The position numbers were made by a program, and so were the translations under genes. The notes below the pieces were generated by a model, which saw nothing but the letters and a program-made list of their open reading frames with translations, did not search any database and was not told where the DNA came from. 64,000 nucleotides of DNA from contig CP047423.1 in the NCBI GenBank assembly GCA_014058405.1, positions 2,294,001-2,358,000 on the forward strand, written 5' to 3'. Positions 8,838 through 18,922 of this stretch are shown one piece after another. How positions within the stretch are numbered: position 1 is the first letter of the stretch; every line of letters begins with the position of its first letter. The stretch is from Candidatus Nitrospira kreftii (GTDB taxonomy: Bacteria > Nitrospirota > Nitrospiria > Nitrospirales > Nitrospiraceae).

Positions 8838-10517
8838 CTATTCGTGTGCTCCCGCAATTAACTCCGCCGCTGTCGCCCGGGTCTTTGGGGTCACTCGCTC
8901 TCCACCAAGCATTCGGGCAATCTCCCCCTCCCGATTGATCCCGCTTAGCGAACGTACCGTCGTCACCGTGCGTCCTTTCGCTTCCGACTTTTCGACGCAG
9001 AAGTGATGGTGGGCTTGGGAAGCGACTTGCGGGAGATGAGTAATACAGAGCACTTGGTGATACTGCCCCAACGCCCGTAAGCGTTTTCCAATCGTCGCGG
9101 CAACGGCGCCACCAACCCCTGTATCAATCTCATCAAAAATGACGACCGGAACATGATCAACATTGGCGACCACGGACTTGAGTGCGAGCATGAGGCGAGA
9201 GATTTCTCCACCGGATGCCACCCGCGACATCGGTTTCAAGGGTTCGCCGGCATTGGCGGCCAAAAGAAACTCGACACGATCAATCCCGTCTGAGCCATAG
9301 ACGTCGTTCTGCTCGTTTGGCACAACCTGAACCATAAACTGCACCGATCCCATTTTCAGCGCATCCAATTCTTTGCTCACCAACTTCGTTAACCGCTTAG
9401 CAGCCTCTTTTCGCTGGTGGGAGAGTCGACGTCCTAACTCAGACACGTGTTGTTGCTGTTCTTGAATGAGACGATCATAGTCAGCAAGTTGGGCTTCGAC
9501 TTGAGAAAGCCGTTCCTGCTCCTCCTGGACCCGAGTGTAGGTCGTCAAAACAGCGTCGATAGTCCCTCCGTATTTTTTCTTCATCTTTTGAATGACGGCC
9601 AAACGATCCTCCACAGCGCTTAACCGTCCAGGATCAGCATCCACACGTTCCGCGTAGCTACGAAGAGAGTCGGCAACTTCCCTCAAGAGAACCTTCGCCT
9701 CGGATGCGAGGCGGGTCGTTGCTTCCATTGCTGGGTCGATCTGAGCCAGTTCACCCAATAAGCGCTCTGCGACCACAAGGTGTGTCAACACACCTTGGCC
9801 GTCATCGTGAATTCGCTCCTGCACTTCGGACACCAGTTCAGCCAGGCGGCCCGAGGACCCCAAGCGTTGTCGCTCCGCCTGCAGCGCCTCTTCTTCGCCG
9901 ATGCGACAACCAGCTTCCTCCAACTCCTGTCGCTGAAATTTTAAGAGATCTTCTCGCTGCGCGCGGTGCTGCATGGCTGTCTCGACTTCTGCACGCGCGT
10001 GGCGTGAGCCGAGCCACGCTTGATGAATAGCTCGGTACTGGTCGCGCAACTCACGGATTTGTCCAAACGCATCCAACACCTCAAGCTGAGCCACGCTGGA
10101 CAAGAGAGACTGTTGGTCGTGCTGACCATGAATATCGATCAAGGTACCAGCAAACTCCTCCAGTACATGGACCGGGGTCAGTATCCCATTCAAATAGACT
10201 CTATTTCTTCCCGATCGGGCGATGATCCGTCTGATGACGAGATGAGAGTCCTCAGGACCAAGAATCTCCTGGGCTTTCAACTTATCAAGGATAGGATGTG
10301 AAAGCGGTATTTCAAACGATGCTTCGAGGTGTGCTTCGTCTTCGCCGAATCGAATTTGCTCACTTGAGGCTCGGCCACCAACCAGGAGCGTGACGGCATC
10401 GATCAACAGAGACTTACCGGCCCCGGTCTCTCCGGTCAACACGGTAAAGCCTGAGTCGAGCGTCAGACTCAGGCTCTCAATCACGGCAAAATTGGTGATT
10501 CGCAGCTCAGTGAGCAT
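8838..10517 (-). CDS. recN: DNA repair protein RecN
   Basis: A 559-residue SMC-like ATPase of the usual RecN length. The Walker A motif GETGAGKS is near residue 33 in the typical opening LTELRITNFAVIESL. The middle is long coiled coil (about residues 150-370). The ABC signature VASGGEISRLMLALK and Walker B VVIFDEIDTGVGG follow. RecN acts at DNA double-strand breaks, holding ends together for RecA-dependent repair. It is followed in the upstream direction by the thioredoxin gene with an 17-bp gap, so both are probably co-transcribed. Assignment is secure. No clear ribosome-binding site is present, which may reflect coupling to trxA. Confidence 0.96.
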   Translation of the reverse strand: MLTELRITNFAVIESLSLTLDSGFTVLTGETGAGKSLLIDAVTLLVGGRASSEQIRFGEDEAHLEASFEIPLSHPILDKLKAQEILGPEDSHLVIRRIIARSGRNRVYLNGILTPVHVLEEFAGTLIDIHGQHDQQSLLSSVAQLEVLDAFGQIRELRDQYRAIHQAWLGSRHARAEVETAMQHRAQREDLLKFQRQELEEAGCRIGEEEALQAERQRLGSSGRLAELVSEVQERIHDDGQGVLTHLVVAERLLGELAQIDPAMEATTRLASEAKVLLREVADSLRSYAERVDADPGRLSAVEDRLAVIQKMKKKYGGTIDAVLTTYTRVQEEQERLSQVEAQLADYDRLIQEQQQHVSELGRRLSHQRKEAAKRLTKLVSKELDALKMGSVQFMVQVVPNEQNDVYGSDGIDRVEFLLAANAGEPLKPMSRVASGGEISRLMLALKSVVANVDHVPVVIFDEIDTGVGGAVAATIGKRLRALGQYHQVLCITHLPQVASQAHHHFCVEKSEAKGRTVTTVRSLSGINREGEIARMLGGERVTPKTRATAAELIAGAHE

Positions 10518-10534
10518 GGCTGCGACAAGTCGTG

Positions 10535-10882
10535 CTAGGCAGTCCCCGCATGTTGAGCCAGCAGTGAGTCGATCATTTCTTTGAATTGACGTTTCGGTCT
10601 CGCGCCCACCAGCTTTTCAACCGGTTGGCCATTCTTAAAAAACAGAATAGTCGGGATACTCATCACCTGATACCGGCCTGCGACTTCGGGATTCTCGTCA
10701 GTGTTGAGCTTGCGCACTTTAAGCTTTCCGGCATACTCCGTGGCCAATTCATCAACGATCGGAGCAACCATTTGACAAGGTCCACACCACACGGCCCAAA
10801 AATCGACCATGACGAGTTCGGAGGCTTTCATGACTTCAGCATCCCAGGTCGAGTCTTCAACTTTCAAGGCATCACCACCCAC
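10535..10882 (-). CDS. trxA: thioredoxin
   Basis: A 115-residue thioredoxin with the active site WAVWCGPC (Cys 33 and 36) and the cis-proline segment MSIPTILFF, which are the marks of a general cytoplasmic disulfide reductase. There is no signal peptide. The start is a GTG preceded by GGAGG seven bases away. The gene is the first of a pair with recN. A role in maintaining reduced cytosolic proteins, for example ribonucleotide reductase or methionine sulfoxide reductase, follows from family knowledge. Confidence 0.95.
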   Translation of the reverse strand: MGGDALKVEDSTWDAEVMKASELVMVDFWAVWCGPCQMVAPIVDELATEYAGKLKVRKLNTDENPEVAGRYQVMSIPTILFFKNGQPVEKLVGARPKRQFKEMIDSLLAQHAGTA

Positions 10883-10969
10883 GTGTTCCCCTCCTTCAAT
10901 ATTAAGATCACTCTCACTTTCATAACCTTCCCATCGTACCCTACCGCTGATTTTAGTGTCAATTACGGA

Positions 10970-13435
10970 TCATCGCCGACCCGGATTTCCGACCGAGCCC
11001 TCCTCTGCTTCCGAAGCTTGAGGAGGAAGACCATAAGGTCCTCCTGGTACGGCCCAGGGGAGACCACGCTCGCCCCACAGTAAGGGACTCAACAACGTTC
11101 GCATGAGGGCCGTGCCTGCGCTGTCGGTCCAACCGATCCCCGTGAGACTGAGCATGGCGCTGTACTGCTCTCGATCGGGAAACTTCAAGTAGTAGAATCC
11201 GATCGACCAACACTTGCATGGATTCTGATACAGCGCAACCGCATCCAATTCAGGACTTCGGCCGTTTTTCACGTCGTAATAGGCCTTGGCTCCGAACGTC
11301 CAACCCCATGGAGTTCGGAACGCGCCGCCCATCGTGGCAAACTGAATCTCTTTCGTCGGAGCAAAGACCTCATTGAATGAGATGGGATTCCAAATATCTC
11401 CTCTCCGCACTCGATTGCCGTCTCTCGTGTACCGTTGGCCGACTTCAAAGTACCAGTTGGTTCCCTCCTGAAACCGAAGGTCGGTATTGAACTGACTGAC
11501 TCCGGGCTGATATGGATCGAAGAAGGCATCGACAGTCAGATACCGATTGATGGGCGGTCGCAACGCCCACGCCTGCGCGGCTCTCCCAAATATGGGGGCA
11601 TCCAACTGCGAAACTCCAACTCGTGGAGGAAGATTGTTCCCGATCACGGCCCGCATCCAGATATCAGAAAACTTTCTTCCTTGTATGGCCACGGTGGCCG
11701 GCTGGAGTGGCTGGGTCAATGACCCCAGAAAGGGAAGTGCCCCAGGCGTAAAATCTCTAGCCCTCGTTTGCACCTCACCCACGTGATAGCTTTGAGCCAC
11801 CGTCAGATCAAGCCAGTTGAAAGCCGTGAGTTTATCCTGCTCCAGCACGCGGCTGCGCAGCATGTAGGTCATGAGGTTTTTCTTCGGCAGATCATCAACC
11901 TGGTCGATGAGAGGCAAGGTGGATTGATTCGTCGACGGTACATACTCATACATGACCGAAGGTTCCAGGGTGTGGAGAACAGCTCCGCCGTCAGCGAGCG
12001 CAAAGCGCCGTGTCAATTTCGACATCGCTTCCACACCCACCCAAAAAGTCTCTCGATGCTGTCCCTCTTCCGACTGCGCGCCTCGTGTGTAGTAGACTTC
12101 TCGAAATTTTGCTTGGGGCCGGATCCCGATCATGTGTCCAAGATGAATGACCTCCGTCTCAATACCCGGCACCACATTAATCCGATTGAGCGTAAATCCC
12201 TGATCTCGATAAAAATTGACGTGGTGCCCCTCCATCCCAAATAAGATGGGCGACTTGAACAAGGACGTATACGGGAGCTCATAACCGGCTTCCGGCAGAC
12301 GTTGGAATGTATCCTTCCCTCCGGCTTGTAAGGGTTGTAGATAGAGGCCCAAGAGATACAGATTGCCATAGGGTAATCGCTGCGTGGCTATCAGATTGGA
12401 TTCGGTACTGGGTAGCGCTCGCAGAACACCGGAATTGCTCAACTGCTGAAAAAAGTTGGGGTCCGTCACTAGGTTCGCTTTGGTCCTGAGCAAGAGCGTA
12501 TCCGTGATAAATTGCGTGTGGCTTCCCGTGAGTGTAGCTCGAGTCTTTTCGGCATGCGCCCCGGTCTCACCCACCCCGGAGACATTGGGAAGCTGCGTCT
12601 GTTGCAAAAAGCTCAGATCCCATTTTCCGCGGGATCGTCGGTCCAAAACGTACCGATATTGGAAATCCGACCCATACCCTAAATCACTGTAATACTTCGG
12701 TGAGACCGTCAGGTCTTGGCTCGGATTGATAGCCCAAAAAAAACTTCCTTGCATGTGAAACCCAAAACGATTGTCGTAGGTGACCGTCGGAATCAGAAAT
12801 CCGGTCTGTCGTTTGGTGAGTGGATAGGAAAACGTCGGTAACGGAATCATCGGCACATCCAACAGACAGAACCAACCCCCTTTTGATGCTAAGGTGTCTC
12901 CGACTCCCATATCGAGATCTTTAAATCGGAATCGCCACGCCGGCACTTCTCCTCCTTGCGCATCGCAGTTCGTAAAACTGCCTTCCTTCACACGATAATG
13001 GTATTCGGAAAATCTTTGCAGCAGACGACCGGAGACCAACGTGTTCGTCGACGGAAGGTACAGTTCCGCATGCGTGGCAATACCAGCTTCAGTATTCACG
13101 TTGATTTGCATCCGTTCCGCAGTCACATCGGCCTGGGGATCCGTTAAATGCACGTGGCCGACAGCCGTCAGAATCCCAGGAAGCACCTGGATGGTGACAT
13201 GGTCGGCAGTCAACGTAAGCGTGCCTTGCCGGATCACGACGGATCCAGTGGCGTCATAGACGTCCTGATCTTGACGGTAATCGAGACGCTCTGCCGTGAC
13301 ATCGAGAGGATCGGACCCGGAAGATGAAGCGCCCACTCCGGATCGGTTGTCCGCGGCTGACGCAGGGCACGGTGAGAGCGCGAGGAGAACAACGAGAAGG
13401 GACCACCGGAAGATCCACGCGGGAGGATCCGCCAT
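10970..13435 (-). CDS. lptD: LPS-assembly protein LptD
   Basis: An 821-residue outer-membrane protein that inserts lipopolysaccharide into the outer leaflet. It has a signal peptide ending about SPCPASA, an OstA-type beta-jellyroll domain (about residues 30-160, DVTAERLDYRQDQDVYDATG) and a large C-terminal beta barrel. The ATG at 13435 directly follows the folC stop codon and gives a proper signal peptide; a GTG 33 bases upstream would lie inside folC. Translation is therefore probably coupled to folC. It proves a diderm envelope. LptE was not seen in the window. A typical Cys pair pattern was not analysed in detail. Confidence 0.93.
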   Translation of the reverse strand: MADPPAWIFRWSLLVVLLALSPCPASAADNRSGVGASSSGSDPLDVTAERLDYRQDQDVYDATGSVVIRQGTLTLTADHVTIQVLPGILTAVGHVHLTDPQADVTAERMQINVNTEAGIATHAELYLPSTNTLVSGRLLQRFSEYHYRVKEGSFTNCDAQGGEVPAWRFRFKDLDMGVGDTLASKGGWFCLLDVPMIPLPTFSYPLTKRQTGFLIPTVTYDNRFGFHMQGSFFWAINPSQDLTVSPKYYSDLGYGSDFQYRYVLDRRSRGKWDLSFLQQTQLPNVSGVGETGAHAEKTRATLTGSHTQFITDTLLLRTKANLVTDPNFFQQLSNSGVLRALPSTESNLIATQRLPYGNLYLLGLYLQPLQAGGKDTFQRLPEAGYELPYTSLFKSPILFGMEGHHVNFYRDQGFTLNRINVVPGIETEVIHLGHMIGIRPQAKFREVYYTRGAQSEEGQHRETFWVGVEAMSKLTRRFALADGGAVLHTLEPSVMYEYVPSTNQSTLPLIDQVDDLPKKNLMTYMLRSRVLEQDKLTAFNWLDLTVAQSYHVGEVQTRARDFTPGALPFLGSLTQPLQPATVAIQGRKFSDIWMRAVIGNNLPPRVGVSQLDAPIFGRAAQAWALRPPINRYLTVDAFFDPYQPGVSQFNTDLRFQEGTNWYFEVGQRYTRDGNRVRRGDIWNPISFNEVFAPTKEIQFATMGGAFRTPWGWTFGAKAYYDVKNGRSPELDAVALYQNPCKCWSIGFYYLKFPDREQYSAMLSLTGIGWTDSAGTALMRTLLSPLLWGERGLPWAVPGGPYGLPPQASEAEEGSVGNPGRR

Positions 13436-13436
13436 G

Positions 13437-14735
13437 TTAACCACGAATCGGTGATAGGCCACAGCCACGTACGGCCGCTTTGACCTCCCCTACGAGCATG
13501 AGCGATCCGGCAATGCAGATGAGATCATGTGGAGTGCATCTGCCTTTGGCCAGCGTCAACGCATCCATGGGAAAGACGGCTTCCGACACCGGACCCGGCC
13601 AGGTATCCAGTGCGAGACGAAGTTCATCGACGGTCGCAGACCGTGCAAGCGCAGTTTGAGTCAAGACGATCTCCGAGACGAGTGGGAGCAGCGGTGTGAT
13701 GAACTCCCGGTGATCCTTATCCCGCATCATGCCCCACACGAGCATAATTCGAGAGGTGGGGTGAGACGAGGCATATTCCTGAAGATACTGTGAAAGCACC
13801 TTCGCAGCAGGAGGATTGTGCGCACCATCAAGGAGGACTTTCGGATGTTCTTCAATTGATTCCAGGCGACCTTCCCATGACACCGTCCGCAAGCCATCAC
13901 GCGCAGCCGGCGCGCTCGTATGGATTCCAACACGATCGGCAGCCTCAAGAAGCGCCAGTGCACAAGCAGCATTGTCCCACTGGTGGCGTCCTGCGAGACC
14001 ACACAGCAGATCATCCACCACTTGGCTCGCTCCTCGATACAGAAATCGTTGTGAGCCCTGCGCTTCGATATGAAAATCGTGACCGAGCTGCCACAGTGGC
14101 GCCGACAACTCGGTTGCGATTCGGCGCAGCACTCCACCCGCTTGGGTCCCCATTCGTCCAATCACGATCGGTACATGGGGTTTGATGATCCCTCCTTTTT
14201 CAAAGGCGATCGCCTCCTCCGTCTTCCCCAAATGCTCCTGGTGATCCAACCCAATCGTCGTAATCGCACAGGCGAGTGGTTGTGGCACAACGTTGGTCGC
14301 GTCAAACCGTCCACCCAACCCGACCTCTATCACGGCGACATCGACGTTCGATTCCGCAAAATGGAGAAACGCGATGGCCGTCGTCATTTCAAAAAATGTC
14401 GGCTGGAGATCATGGCCGAGGGTGGCTCGAACGCGCGAGACCAGCTTTGCGACTTGCTCCTCCGTGATCATGCATCCATTCACGCGAATGCGCTCTCGAA
14501 ACTCGACGAGATGAGGTGAGGTGTACAGTCCGACACGTTTGCCGGAGTGCTGGAGCATAGCTGCAGCCATCGCCGCAGTCGATCCCTTGCCGTTGGTGCC
14601 GCCGATATGCAGCACGCGGAGTGCGCGTTGGGGATGGCCGACCTGCTCCAACAGGAGGTGGATCGTCTCCAAACCCAGCTTGATGCCGTGCTGTTGAAGT
14701 CCGTAAAGGTAGTCAATGGCGAGGGAATAGCTCAT
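13437..14735 (-). CDS. folC: bifunctional folylpolyglutamate synthase / dihydrofolate synthase
   Basis: A 432-residue Mur-ligase-type enzyme that adds glutamate to dihydropteroate and folates. The opening SYSLAIDYLYGL is typical. The P-loop HIGGTNGKGST is near residue 45, and the family segment FEMTTAIAFLHFAE follows. The C-terminal domain has LLDGAHNPPAA. The ATG at 14735 was selected because it begins the conserved opening; no strong ribosome-binding site is visible. It lies 25 bp after accD and its stop abuts the lptD start, giving an accD-folC-lptD order. The accD-folC pairing is also common in other bacteria. Confidence 0.94.
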   Translation of the reverse strand: MSYSLAIDYLYGLQQHGIKLGLETIHLLLEQVGHPQRALRVLHIGGTNGKGSTAAMAAAMLQHSGKRVGLYTSPHLVEFRERIRVNGCMITEEQVAKLVSRVRATLGHDLQPTFFEMTTAIAFLHFAESNVDVAVIEVGLGGRFDATNVVPQPLACAITTIGLDHQEHLGKTEEAIAFEKGGIIKPHVPIVIGRMGTQAGGVLRRIATELSAPLWQLGHDFHIEAQGSQRFLYRGASQVVDDLLCGLAGRHQWDNAACALALLEAADRVGIHTSAPAARDGLRTVSWEGRLESIEEHPKVLLDGAHNPPAAKVLSQYLQEYASSHPTSRIMLVWGMMRDKDHREFITPLLPLVSEIVLTQTALARSATVDELRLALDTWPGPVSEAVFPMDALTLAKGRCTPHDLICIAGSLMLVGEVKAAVRGCGLSPIRG

Positions 14736-14760
14736 GCACAAGCCGGTAGGATGCAGAGGG

Positions 14761-15597
14761 CTAAAAGTGAGCCACGAGGGTGCCGACCGTCTCCTTGAGA
14801 CGCTTCCGCTCAACGATCATGTCGATCATGCCGTGTTCGAGGAGAAATTCCGCCCGCTGGAACTGGTCCGGCAATTGTTGCTTGATCGTTTGTTCGATCA
14901 CCCGAGGCCCGGCAAATCCTATGAGTGCCTTCGGTTCGGCGATGATGACATCACCCAACATTGCCACACTCGCCGTCACGCCGCCGAATGTTGGATCGGA
15001 GAGGATAGAAATAAACGGCAGTTTGGCTTCACCAAGTTTCGCGACCGCCGAAGAAGTTTTAGCCATCTGCATCAGCGAAAGAATGCCTTCCTGCATACGG
15101 GCGCCCCCGGAAGCGGTCACCAAAATGACCGGCAATGTCAGTTCTAACGCCCGATCGATCGCGCGACAGAGTTTTTCACCGACCACGGACCCCATACTCC
15201 CGCCCATAAAACTGAAGTCGAACACACAGAGCACCACACGACGGCCATTGACCAGGCCTTCACCGATCACGAGCGCATCTTTGCGGCCTGTTTTTTCTTG
15301 ATGCGCTTTCAGTCGCTCTCGATAGGGCTTGGTGTCGTGAAAGGTCAGGGGATCCTGCGCTTCCAACTGAGCATCCCACTCTTTGAACGTGCCAAGATCA
15401 ATCAGTAATCCGATTCGCTCTGTGACCGAGATGGGGAAGTGATACTCGCATTTCGGACATACTTTGTTGTTTCGATCGACTTCTTTCCGATAGACGATTT
15501 CGCGACAGTGGTTACATTTCAGCCACATCCCTTCACTGCCTTTCGAGCGCGGCGGTGGAGTGGATGCAATCGGTTTGTCTTTCTTAAACCATGCCAT
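14761..15597 (-). CDS. accD: acetyl-CoA carboxylase carboxyltransferase subunit beta
   Basis: A 278-residue AccD, the beta half of the carboxyltransferase that makes malonyl-CoA for fatty-acid synthesis. The N-terminal zinc ribbon is visible with Cys 28, 31, 47 and 50 ([14 protein letters not shown]). The crotonase-like fold follows with the oxyanion-hole glycines in [11 protein letters not shown] and PTFGGVTAS. Length is normal. It is the first gene of the accD-folC-lptD group. Assignment is secure. Confidence 0.96.
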   Translation of the reverse strand: MAWFKKDKPIASTPPPRSKGSEGMWLKCNHCREIVYRKEVDRNNKVCPKCEYHFPISVTERIGLLIDLGTFKEWDAQLEAQDPLTFHDTKPYRERLKAHQEKTGRKDALVIGEGLVNGRRVVLCVFDFSFMGGSMGSVVGEKLCRAIDRALELTLPVILVTASGGARMQEGILSLMQMAKTSSAVAKLGEAKLPFISILSDPTFGGVTASVAMLGDVIIAEPKALIGFAGPRVIEQTIKQQLPDQFQRAEFLLEHGMIDMIVERKRLKETVGTLVAHF

Positions 15598-15719
15598 CGT
15601 AAGCTCTCTTCATCAGAGGTCTTCGCATCACACGCTGATGAGCGATATCAATTGAATGGGACGTGTGTCCCTGTCCGTCTTCGCTTCCTTCTCAACGAAG
15701 AGGCCGGAGGACGCTCGCC

Positions 15720-16430
15720 TCACGAAGCCCCCGCGAACAAGGTCAATTTGACCAACATCCACACGCCCACCAAGACACTCGCAAAACTAGAGATGCCTTG
15801 CACGGCGATAAAGAGCCGCTGGCTGATTGAGCGAGAATACATGACGGGGACACTGATGGTGAGCCCGATCAGCATCATCCCGACGATCGAGCCGACACCG
15901 AAAATGAGGATCGATAACAGCCCGGCCCCGACCTCCTTCGTCGATGCCAGAATCACCAACATCAGTGCCGCTGAGCCGGCGAGGCCGTGCACCATACCGA
16001 TACACAGCGGGCGGATCGACTGGGCCATCCAATGCCGATGTCGATGATCTTCCTGTCGCTGGTGGCTGTGAAAGTGAACATGCGGGGCGCCATCGTGATG
16101 GTGGCTGTGCACATGCCATCGTTCACGGTACAACCTTACGGCGAGTGTCCCGCCGAGCACGAGCAACAGAACGGCCACCCCGGACTCAGCCATAAACTCA
16201 AATTCATCAGGAATCCGAATCCCCCAGGCCAGCACCATCGACCCGACGAGCAACAAGGTCAGGGTATGACCGATTCCCCACCAGAGACCGACCGCACCTG
16301 ATGCAAGAAACGAGGGTCGTTCGGCCAGCACGGTCGAAACGGCTGCGAGGTGATCACTGTCCAAGGCATGCCGAAGTCCGAGAAGAAAACCGACTCCCAG
16401 GAGAGTCAACAATTCAGTTTCCGGCGCCAT
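15720..16430 (-). CDS. nickel/cobalt-type permease (NiCoT/UreH-like)
   Basis: A 236-residue membrane protein with about six hydrophobic segments. The first carries the nickel/cobalt transporter signature H-x4-D-H (RHALDSDHLAAVST, His 21 to His 27). Between the membrane segments lies a His-rich loop (HVHSHHHDGAPHVHFHSH), typical of metal delivery. Family members move Ni(II) or Co(II) across the inner membrane, and the shorter UreH-like group is often found near urease or hydrogenase genes; neither is present here. The specific metal is undetermined. It sits between accD and moaA with short gaps. Confidence 0.8.
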   Translation of the reverse strand: MAPETELLTLLGVGFLLGLRHALDSDHLAAVSTVLAERPSFLASGAVGLWWGIGHTLTLLLVGSMVLAWGIRIPDEFEFMAESGVAVLLLVLGGTLAVRLYRERWHVHSHHHDGAPHVHFHSHQRQEDHRHRHWMAQSIRPLCIGMVHGLAGSAALMLVILASTKEVGAGLLSILIFGVGSIVGMMLIGLTISVPVMYSRSISQRLFIAVQGISSFASVLVGVWMLVKLTLFAGAS

Positions 16431-16533
16431 GTTCTAGGAAGTCCAACCCATTGATGATCCGGTCTCACATGATCGATCGCAATGGAACCATTGAGGATGG
16501 AGGCCCATTGTAGCAGATATGCGGAACAGAATC

Positions 16534-17598
16534 TCATCCCCCACGGGCATGCATTTCCAAGTGAGGATCTTCACGAAGCCGATCAATGTCGATGAGCCCT
16601 CCTGATCGAAGTCCGACGCGCTCAAGGGCTTTGCGTTCCTCAGCTCCACGATTGTGACGAGCGGTCCACACAGTCCGAATCAGCTCCCGCATCTCCATTG
16701 CGCTTGCACCCAGACGGAGCGGTTTACACAAGTCCACTCCCGACATTGCGTACAGGCACAAATACCATACGCCATCGGCTGTCACACGACTACGATCACA
16801 ATGCGCACAGAACGGCGCCGTCGTCGAGGGAATAATCCCAAAGATTGTCCCATCCGGCAAGCAAAATCGTTGCGCCGGGGCAGTGCCTCGTTCCGGAACA
16901 GGAATGATCCGTCCATACTGTCGGCCTAAGAGATCGAGGATCCTCTCCTGGGACAGCACCTTCTCCGGACTCCACTCGTTTGCGCCTCCGACGTCCATAT
17001 ATTCGATAAAACGAACCTCGGCCTGATAGTGTTTCGCGAACTCGACGAGCGGACCGAGTTCATCCTCGTTGAACCCACGAATGGCGACTGTATCGAGTTT
17101 CAGATTGTCGAAGCCGGTCTTCCCCACGGACTCAATCCCCTCAAGGACGCGTGAAAATTCGTCGCGCCCGGTGAGTTGACGAAACCGCTCCGGTCTGAGC
17201 GTATCGAGACTGACCGTCACACGGTCAAGTCCGGCCTCGTAGAGTTCCTGTGCGTGATCGGCCAAGAGAACCCCGTTCGTCGTCAACGCCACTTCGGTAA
17301 TCCGCCGATCCTGCCGCAAGAGCCGTACGAGCCGCGCCAGATCTTGCCGCAACAGCGGCTCACCGCCGGTCAGTCTGACCTTCTCCACCCCCAGGTCGGC
17401 AAAGTATCCGGCGAGGGTCGCCATTTCTTCAAAACTCAGGATATCCGCTCGTGGAAGCCAGACGTACTCGGGTTCCGGCATGCAGTAGCTGCAGCGAAGA
17501 TTACAACGATCCGTGACCGACAAGCGCAGGCTCCCGAGCGGCCGACCGAATGTATCCTGTACCACCGCTCGCGCCGCGCTGTTCATACGTTCATCCAT
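16534..17598 (-). CDS. moaA: GTP 3',8-cyclase MoaA
   Basis: A 354-residue radical SAM enzyme for the first step of molybdenum cofactor synthesis. The N-terminal cluster motif is TDRCNLRCSYC (Cys 32, 36, 39). A second Fe-S site is in the C-terminal half (FCAHCDRSR and, further on, YLCLY). The protein ends in Gly-Gly, as MoaA proteins do, and that tail is important for activity. Either ATG at 17598 or 17586 may be the start; neither has a strong ribosome-binding site. It lies close to the moaD-moaE fusion and moaC on the same strand, forming a Moco operon. Molybdoenzymes such as nitrite oxidoreductase would be users in a Nitrospira host. Confidence 0.94.
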   Translation of the reverse strand: MDERMNSAARAVVQDTFGRPLGSLRLSVTDRCNLRCSYCMPEPEYVWLPRADILSFEEMATLAGYFADLGVEKVRLTGGEPLLRQDLARLVRLLRQDRRITEVALTTNGVLLADHAQELYEAGLDRVTVSLDTLRPERFRQLTGRDEFSRVLEGIESVGKTGFDNLKLDTVAIRGFNEDELGPLVEFAKHYQAEVRFIEYMDVGGANEWSPEKVLSQERILDLLGRQYGRIIPVPERGTAPAQRFCLPDGTIFGIIPSTTAPFCAHCDRSRVTADGVWYLCLYAMSGVDLCKPLRLGASAMEMRELIRTVWTARHNRGAEERKALERVGLRSGGLIDIDRLREDPHLEMHARGG

Positions 17599-17725
17599 GG
17601 CGTTGTACTTCAACTTTTCAACACTCACAGTTGAATCTGCGCTATGCAAGAAACTTGGACCGCCCTATGCCCGATCATCTCTTCAACTGCCGGCAGGTTT
17701 TCTTACGCTTTACGCTTCACCAGAC

Positions 17726-18415
17726 TCAGGGGTGTTCTTCCACCCAGACTTCCCCTTCCGGGGTATGTTCCAATTTCCAGATCGGCGTGATCTGCTTGAG
17801 CTCATCGATCGCCCACCGACACGCAGCGAACGCATCGGCGCGATGCTCGGCTCCAGCAATGATCAGGACGATATTTTCTCCGATCGTGATATCGCCATAT
17901 CGGTGAACAATGAGCAGCTCCAAGATATCGAAATCTTTCAACGCCCGTTCTCGAATCTCGAACAGCGTCTTCTGCGCCATCCCTTCATAATGCTCGAAGG
18001 TGATGCTGTCCACATCGCGACCTCGAGATCGATCACGGGCTATCCCCAAAAACGTGGCAATTCCACCGATCCGTTTGGATCGACTGCGGACCCGATCCAA
18101 TTCCTGGTCAATGGAAAAATTCTCCCGCTGGACACGGACAAACTGATCATCAGTCTGATCCGACGCCCCTCCGGCAAACGGCGGGAGCAAGGCGATTTCA
18201 TCGCTCTCCTTGATGACCGTGTCTGCGTGCGCAATTTCCTGATTCACCGAGACCAGTACTTTTTTCTTCTGAATCAATTCACCAATCTCGGGATAGTCGC
18301 TCTCAATCGCGCCGACTAAATCCTTGACCTGCCGACCATCGGCCACATCCAACGACAAAGACCCCTGATTCCCCGCCATTACTCTCGTCATGCCAAACAA
18401 CTTAACCGTCAGCAT
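17726..18415 (-). CDS. fused molybdopterin synthase, MoaD-MoaE
   Basis: A 229-residue fusion. Residues 1-83 are a MoaD-type ubiquitin-like fold ending in the PPFAGG motif, with the glycine pair at 82-83. Residues about 95-229 are MoaE (GIATFLGIARD, FEHYEGMAQKTL, IVHRYGDITIGE, AEHRADAFAAC). Molybdopterin synthase transfers two sulfurs to precursor Z. In separate MoaD the Gly-Gly is the C-terminus and carries the thiocarboxylate; here it is internal, followed by ASDQ. The mycobacterial fusion MoaX is known to be cleaved after this position, so processing is expected here too. It lies 12 bp after moaC on the same transcript. Confidence 0.92.
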   Translation of the reverse strand: MLTVKLFGMTRVMAGNQGSLSLDVADGRQVKDLVGAIESDYPEIGELIQKKKVLVSVNQEIAHADTVIKESDEIALLPPFAGGASDQTDDQFVRVQRENFSIDQELDRVRSRSKRIGGIATFLGIARDRSRGRDVDSITFEHYEGMAQKTLFEIRERALKDFDILELLIVHRYGDITIGENIVLIIAGAEHRADAFAACRWAIDELKQITPIWKLEHTPEGEVWVEEHP

Positions 18416-18427
18416 CGTCTTTGACCC

Positions 18428-18922
18428 TCACGACTTCCTGATATAGGTGCCGGACTTCCCACCCGACTTGGTGAGAAGGCAGACCTCACTGAAGCTCATC
18501 TCTCGATCGACCGCCTTACACATGTCATAAATCGTCAGCGCCGATACAGACGCCGCCGTCATCGCTTCCATTTCGACACCCGTCGGCCCAGTCGTCTTTG
18601 CCGTAGCCGTAATGGTGATCGAACAGCGGCCCTGGGAGTCCGGGTGAGGTTCTTCCTTGAAGGCAATATCAACACTGGTGAGCAGAATCGGGTGACACAT
18701 CGGGATGAGGTCCGGTGTCTTCTTGGCCCCCATCACACCGGCCACTTGGGCTACCGATAACACATCGCCCTTCGCAATCTTGCCGCGTTGAATCTTTTCA
18801 AGCGTGTCAGGACGCAAAAAAACCTTAGCCTGAGCCGTGGCTAGCCGTTCAGTCGAATCCTTCGCGCTGATGTCGACCATACGAGCCCGTCCGGACTCAT
18901 TGAAGTGGGTGAATTCAGCCAT
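18428..18922 (-). CDS. moaC: cyclic pyranopterin monophosphate synthase MoaC
   Basis: A 164-residue MoaC, which acts after MoaA to form cyclic pyranopterin monophosphate. Family motifs are clear: RMVDISAKDSTERLA, IPMCHPILLT, TGVEMEAMTAASVSALTIYDMCKAVD and the C-terminal KSGGKSG. The ATG at 18922 is chosen because it gives the normal length and starts just before the conserved block; 30 upstream codons have no family similarity. It is the first gene of the moaC-moaDE-moaA group. Confidence 0.95.
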   Translation of the reverse strand: MAEFTHFNESGRARMVDISAKDSTERLATAQAKVFLRPDTLEKIQRGKIAKGDVLSVAQVAGVMGAKKTPDLIPMCHPILLTSVDIAFKEEPHPDSQGRCSITITATAKTTGPTGVEMEAMTAASVSALTIYDMCKAVDREMSFSEVCLLTKSGGKSGTYIRKS

